The notes beneath the pieces are model-generated. The model ran no database searches. It was not told the origin of the DNA and saw only the letters and a list, made by a program, of their open reading frames with translations. Shown here one piece after another: positions 6,451-10,204 of a DNA stretch of 10,204 bases. The stretch is from assembly GCA_020054965.1 (NCBI GenBank), contig JAIMZO010000033.1, positions 1-10,204 of the forward strand, written 5' to 3'. The position numbers and the translations under genes were made by a program. The stretch is from Spirochaeta sp. (GTDB lineage: Bacteria; Spirochaetota; Spirochaetia; Sphaerochaetales; Sphaerochaetaceae). Positions within the stretch are counted from its first letter, which is position 1. Every line of letters begins with the position of its first letter.

Positions 6451-8610
6451 ATGGATATGCTTCGTTGCGTCGTCGAGCGCATCACCTTCCAGAATGAAGA
6501 AAATGGCTACACGGTCCTCAAGTGCAAGGCAAAGGGACATCATGAACTGGTGACCGTCGTTGGACCCATGCCTTCTGTGGTAGTGGGATCGGTGCTCAGC
6601 CTGCAAGGATACTGGAAGAATGACGGCAAATACGGTCCGCAGTTCACCGTTGAATCCTCCGAAGAAACACTTCCCGCCACAGTCTATGGTATCGAGAAGT
6701 ATCTGGGCTCCGGTTTGATCAAAGGTATCGGCCCTATCTTTGCCAAGAAGATCGTCAATACATTCGGCACAGATACACTCGAGGTCATCGAATCGGATGT
6801 CGATAGGTTGCTTGAAATACGCGGCATCGGCAAGGTCCGCGTCGAACGCGTGAGAAAAAGTTGGCAGGAGCAGAAGGAGATCAAGAACATCATGCTCTTT
6901 CTGCAAAGCTATGGGGTGACCACTAGCCATGCGACAAAGATATTCAAGACGTATGGATCGGACAGCATTGCTATCGTCAAGGAAAACCCATACAAGCTCG
7001 TCGACGATATCTGGGGCATCGGGTTCAAGACCGCCGATACCATCGCTCAAAAACTGGGAGTGGCAAAAGATGCCGCCGTCAGATTGCGTTCCGGCCTGCT
7101 GTATACACTCAACAAGCTATCGGAGGACGGTCATTGCTTTGCTGTGTCGGAGCAACTGTTCAAGGCTGCCATTGATTTGCTTGAATCTCAAGACGAAAAA
7201 CTGCAACAGGTGTTAAACCAGATGGCACATGCCGAGGATGTGATCATCGAGGATGAGGCCATCTACCTACCGTCCTTTTACTTCTCAGAGATTGGTGTTG
7301 CCAAGAAGATACGCACACTGATTGAAACGAATGGGAAAAATCATATCGAAAGTACTAGCGTGATCGAGCGTATGAATAGGCCGAAACCCAACGGTATCAC
7401 GTATGATGAAGTCCAGCTCGAAGCCATCAGAACAGCGGTGATGAGTAAGTTCATGGTCCTCACCGGTGGACCAGGGACCGGAAAGACGACGACCACGCTC
7501 GGCATCATCCAAGCTTTCCAGGCTTCCGGACTTCGGGTATTGTGCGCTGCCCCCACCGGGAGGGCTGCCAAGAGAATGAGCGAGGCGACCGGAATGGAAG
7601 CCAAGACCATCCACCGTCTGCTTGAGTTCAAGCCGCCGCAAGGGTATCAACGGAATGCAGATAATCCACTCGAAGGTGATGTACTCATACTCGACGAGTG
7701 TTCGATGATCGACATCATCCTCATGCACAACCTGCTCAAGGCGGTACCTGACGACATGACGGTGATCATGGTCGGTGATACCGACCAGCTGCCCTCGGTA
7801 GGTGCGGGTTATGTCCTGAACGACATCATTGCATCGGAAGTTGTGTCGGTGGTGAGACTCAGGCGCATCTTCCGCCAAGCACAAGGCAGTCGCATCATCA
7901 TGAACGCCCATCGTATCAACCAAGGTAAGGGTATCGATATTACCAACGGTAAAACATCTGATTTCTTCTTCATCGAAAGCACTACACCTGAGAGTGCAGT
8001 AAAGCAGATTATCGACTTGGTGGAAACACGTCTCCCGGAATACTACCAAGCCGATCCGATTCGGGACATCCAGGTGCTCACTCCCATGCAACGAGGCTTG
8101 GTTGGAGCAGTAAATCTGAACAGGATGCTGCAGGAACGGTTAAATCCTACCAGCGAGCCGATGGGCAAACCAAGCCTCAGTAGAGCTGGCATGGAGTATC
8201 GGCTCCACGACAAGGTGATGCAAATCAAGAACGACTACGACAAGGATGTCTTCAACGGCGATATCGGTACTATCACGGATGTCAATATCGAGGATCAGCA
8301 ACTCACGATCACATTCGATGGTCGTGACATAGTCTATGAAAAATCGGATCTTGATGAAGTCGTGTTGGCCTACGCCACCACCATCCATAAGTCACAGGGT
8401 TCTGAATATCCCATTGTGGTCCTGCCGTTCATGATGACCCACTTCGTGATGCTCCAGCGCAACCTGCTGTACACTGCGGCAACCCGAGCGAAAAGAGTTC
8501 TCGTACTGGTCGGCGAGAGAAAGGCTATCGGCTACGCAATTAGAAACCAAAAACCGAACGAGCGGAACACCCGGTTGCACGTCAGACTGAAAAACAATAC
8601 CGAGAAATAG
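6451..8610 (+). CDS. recD2: RecD2-type SF1B DNA helicase (RecD/TraA family)
   Basis: The 719-residue protein is an ATP-dependent 5'-3' DNA helicase of the RecBC-independent RecD2 class, by family knowledge linked to repair and replication-fork maintenance. Domains in order: N-terminal OB-like segment (1-70); tandem helix-hairpin-helix turns at KGIG (91-94), RGIG (124-127) and WGIG (188-191), typical of RecD2; Walker A GGPGTGKT (339-346); Walker B/motif II LDECSMID (D415, E416); motif III GDTDQLPSVGAG (442-453); an SH3-like insertion around QIKNDYDKDVFNGDIG (about 591-606); motif V TTIHKSQGSE (643-652); motif VI YTAATRAKR (674-682). All helicase motifs are intact. I chose ATG 6451, ten bases after AAAGGAGGG (6432-6440), over an in-frame ATG at 6421 that lies upstream of that site; ATG 6457 is also possible. 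Length is normal for the family. It is transcribed alone, away from the minus-strand genes on both sides. Confidence 0.95.
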   Translation: MDMLRCVVERITFQNEENGYTVLKCKAKGHHELVTVVGPMPSVVVGSVLSLQGYWKNDGKYGPQFTVESSEETLPATVYGIEKYLGSGLIKGIGPIFAKKIVNTFGTDTLEVIESDVDRLLEIRGIGKVRVERVRKSWQEQKEIKNIMLFLQSYGVTTSHATKIFKTYGSDSIAIVKENPYKLVDDIWGIGFKTADTIAQKLGVAKDAAVRLRSGLLYTLNKLSEDGHCFAVSEQLFKAAIDLLESQDEKLQQVLNQMAHAEDVIIEDEAIYLPSFYFSEIGVAKKIRTLIETNGKNHIESTSVIERMNRPKPNGITYDEVQLEAIRTAVMSKFMVLTGGPGTGKTTTTLGIIQAFQASGLRVLCAAPTGRAAKRMSEATGMEAKTIHRLLEFKPPQGYQRNADNPLEGDVLILDECSMIDIILMHNLLKAVPDDMTVIMVGDTDQLPSVGAGYVLNDIIASEVVSVVRLRRIFRQAQGSRIIMNAHRINQGKGIDITNGKTSDFFFIESTTPESAVKQIIDLVETRLPEYYQADPIRDIQVLTPMQRGLVGAVNLNRMLQERLNPTSEPMGKPSLSRAGMEYRLHDKVMQIKNDYDKDVFNGDIGTITDVNIEDQQLTITFDGRDIVYEKSDLDEVVLAYATTIHKSQGSEYPIVVLPFMMTHFVMLQRNLLYTAATRAKRVLVLVGERKAIGYAIRNQKPNERNTRLHVRLKNNTEK

Positions 8611-8767
8611 CAACTTTGGTTTATGTTTTATGAGATATCCATATTCTGTGTTTCGTGTTACAAGCAAACTGTCGGCAGGGGTTTCGCTACTATCTGATCA
8701 GGAACATCTTTCATCATATCGAGACAGGAATCACCCGATATCGCTCTTTTGTTTTTGTTGTGGCGCT

Positions 8768-9010
8768 ATGGATACCATTGGAAAAGCATTGCTTCACCGG
8801 ATCATTACCGACCGGTCGTTCGCCGAGTATATCACACAGAGAATCGCTATCGGGGATTTTGACAATAAGGCGGCGAACCGTATCGACGAAGTGTTCATGG
8901 ATTTGATTTGTCAAGGGAGGCCGTTATCCTATGAAGTTCTGACCACCCATTTTCATGGAGATCGGACAATAACACTAGAGATACTGAATCACCATGGCAA
9001 TAAAGGGTGA
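8768..9010 (+). CDS. small hypothetical ORF downstream of recD2 (uncertain)
   Basis: The frame from ATG 8768 encodes 80 residues (MDTIGKALLHRIITDRSFAE onward) with an amphipathic, helix-like pattern and normal composition. No Shine-Dalgarno precedes it (the upstream bases are T-rich, TTTTGTTTTTGTTGTGGCGCT). The frame is open back to ATG 8630, but that extension (SLFCFCCGA and similar) looks non-coding and also lacks a binding site. The rest of 8611-9065 shows no other credible gene, RNA gene or strong terminator. I recognise no family. It could be a real small gene, a decayed fragment or chance. Confidence 0.35.
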   Translation: MDTIGKALLHRIITDRSFAEYITQRIAIGDFDNKAANRIDEVFMDLICQGRPLSYEVLTTHFHGDRTITLEILNHHGNKG

Positions 9011-9065
9011 AGAGACCAAGGGAGCCCCCACATCACAAACTCTCTATGCAGGAAGTTATCTGAAT

Positions 9066-9971
9066 TCAACCGAGGGTAGCCAAAGTGATGCGATTCCGCC
9101 CTTCAATCTTGCTTTGATACATCAGCTGATCCGCCATCTGGATGATATGCTCCTTTGACGCGGCCTTTTCGATGAACACAGCTCCGATGGAGACAGTTAC
9201 CTGTATCCCCGAGCCTTCGCGTTGTACAGCGGAAGACTCAACCAGCATCCGTATTCTTTCGACGATCTGCTGCAATTGCTTGAAGCCCACCGGCGAGAAT
9301 ACCACAAGGAATTCTTCTCCTCCCCAACGACCAACCAGATCGCTCGAACGTACCGCATTCACTAGGCTCTTTACGGTCATTTGGATAGCCAGATCACCCA
9401 CATCATGCCCATAGGTATCGTTCACTGCCTTAAAATGGTCGATATCAACCAAGGCTACGCCAAAGGGTGTATTGAATTCCTCCAATTCAGTCAACTTGCT
9501 TGAAAGAATGGATTCGGTATGTCGCCTGTTCGCGAGTCCGGTCAACTGATCGGTCATGGCAAGGACCTTAAGGTCTTCTATTTCTCTCATCAGTAGCGTC
9601 GGTGGTTTTTCATCGGAAAACAATTCAATGGCGCCGATGAGCAGATCCCGATCATACAGTGGATATGTTCTGATCAGCACAGGGACCCGGTGTCCTTGTT
9701 TGTGGTGAAGATACACTGTCGCCTCACGAGGCTTACCATCTCCCAAGGTCTTGTGCAAGGGACAACCTTGTCGACACAGATGGGTACCTTTATCATCGAC
9801 ATGATTGAGGATGTTATCGTAACAATACTTATCGAGAACTTCAGCGGCCGTAAATCCGGTAATTTGTTCCGCATGGTTGTTCCAGAAGGTGATCTTCCGG
9901 TCGGTATCCACGAAGTACACCCCTTCCTTCACATACTTCAAGATCTCTTGGTAGATCAAAGTCTTTTCCAT
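9066..9971 (-). CDS. PAS-GGDEF diguanylate cyclase
   Basis: The 301-residue cytoplasmic protein should make cyclic di-GMP from two GTP in response to a signal sensed by its PAS domain. PAS (about 5-118) shows GVYFVDTDRKITFWNNHAEQITGF. It contains C50, C66 and C70 (LCRQGCPLHK) followed by DGKPREATVYLHHKQGHRVPV-type residues at 78-98; this C-x3-C-P variant recurs in PAS-GGDEF proteins and could bind a metal or haem or act as a redox switch (inference). GGDEF (about 135-299) begins at DQLTGLANRR (141-150), has metal-binding D176 and D178 (VDIDHFK), the active-site loop GGEEF (217-221) and the inhibitory site R208-S-S-D211 five residues before it, so product inhibition is expected. No membrane segment is seen. 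ATG 9971 is chosen because GGAG (9985-9982) lies ten bases upstream; ATG 9989 lacks such a site. It converges on the small ORF to its left. Confidence 0.93.
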   Translation of the reverse strand: MEKTLIYQEILKYVKEGVYFVDTDRKITFWNNHAEQITGFTAAEVLDKYCYDNILNHVDDKGTHLCRQGCPLHKTLGDGKPREATVYLHHKQGHRVPVLIRTYPLYDRDLLIGAIELFSDEKPPTLLMREIEDLKVLAMTDQLTGLANRRHTESILSSKLTELEEFNTPFGVALVDIDHFKAVNDTYGHDVGDLAIQMTVKSLVNAVRSSDLVGRWGGEEFLVVFSPVGFKQLQQIVERIRMLVESSAVQREGSGIQVTVSIGAVFIEKAASKEHIIQMADQLMYQSKIEGRNRITLATLG

Positions 9972-10026
9972 TATACATGAGCTCCACATTGATTTTCAGT
10001 AGTTAGCTGGTATATACAGTCACTGA

Positions 10027-10065
10027 TGTCAACTTAAACCATAACAATCAGTATAGAACTGCCAA
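10027..10065 (-). promoter_or_regulatory. candidate promoter of the PAS-GGDEF gene
   Basis: On the minus strand TTGGCA (10065-10060, 5 of 6 matches) is followed after 16 bases by TATGGT (10043-10038, 4 of 6), giving a leader of about 60 bases before ATG 9971. A perfect TTGACA (10032-10027) lies just inside but has no good -10 at 16-18 bases; TATATA at about 10016-10011 is too close. The rest of 9972-10204 shows no coding sequence I can support. Confidence 0.35.
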
Positions 10066-10204
10066 CGTTTCTCTGCAAGGTTGATCTATTTGATTGGCTT
10101 GGTCCACTGTCTCGAATATGATTTCTTCCAATCATTCCTCAAATGATTTTTGCCTGTCTGTTTGAGATATGTGGTTTAATGAAAGGAAGACCAAGGGAGA
10201 GGAT

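Noticed and set aside
7285..8091. 268-codon minus-strand frame inside recD2
   Set aside because: It is antisense to an unambiguous helicase with all motifs; the long frame follows from codon bias of the real gene.
9013..10199. 12-bp direct repeat AGACCAAGGGAG (9013-9024 and 10188-10199) flanking the GGDEF gene
   Set aside because: A few chance 12-mers are expected in 10 kb, there is no extended match, and no mobile-element gene lies between them.
1..10204. CRISPR array or cas operon suggested by the Cas4-like nuclease
   Set aside because: No regularly spaced 25-40 bp repeats with unique spacers and no other cas gene are present.

Overview
This window reads as bacterial chromosome of moderate GC. 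Protein-coding stretches sit near 50% G+C: positions 7501-7560 of the helicase gene have 39 G/C of 60, while the spacer at 4201-4260 has only 8 of 60. Clear Shine-Dalgarno sequences precede most genes. The mix of genes (PAS-GGDEF diguanylate cyclase, HD-GYP remnant, macro domain with a C-terminal helical domain, AAA_14/DUF4143 ATPase, DUF2779 nuclease, RecD2 helicase) would fit a spirochaete such as a Sphaerochaeta/Treponema relative, or a Firmicute. That assignment is an impression from protein style, not a demonstration.

Layout, left to right. (1) 57-2033, minus: a large DUF2779-type protein with a Cas4/RecB-like PD-(D/E)XK nuclease half and an RNase H-fold exonuclease-like half. (2) 2203-2781, plus: a divergently transcribed 192-residue acidic helical protein that recalls the C-terminal part of some SWIM zinc-finger proteins but lacks the finger. 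(3) 2782-4333: an AT-rich island holding an AAA_14/DUF4143 ATPase (minus). Both flanks carry AT-rich repeats: a 39-bp-spaced direct repeat downstream, and two 41-bp-spaced copies of a palindrome directly upstream of its probable promoter. (4) 4334-6037, minus: a likely two-gene operon, macro-domain protein then VWA-domain protein, ending in a hairpin. (5) 6038-6450: a stretch without an intact gene that contains a 45-codon relic of an HD-GYP phosphodiesterase. (6) 6451-8610, plus: RecD2-type SF1B helicase. (7) 8611-9065: a spacer with one weak ORF. (8) 9066-9971, minus: PAS-GGDEF diguanylate cyclase with an intact active site and inhibitory site, and a cysteine-containing PAS domain, followed by its promoter region up to the window end.

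The genes do not form one pathway. Two themes stand out. One is nucleic-acid processing (DUF2779 double nuclease, RecD2). The other is accessory ADP-ribose/NAD-type biology (macro plus VWA operon) next to a repeat-flanked ATPase that looks like a gene-sized cassette. The window also holds both halves of cyclic-di-GMP turnover: a live synthase gene and the corpse of an HD-GYP hydrolase gene. I see no tRNA, rRNA, CRISPR array, insertion sequence or transposase.
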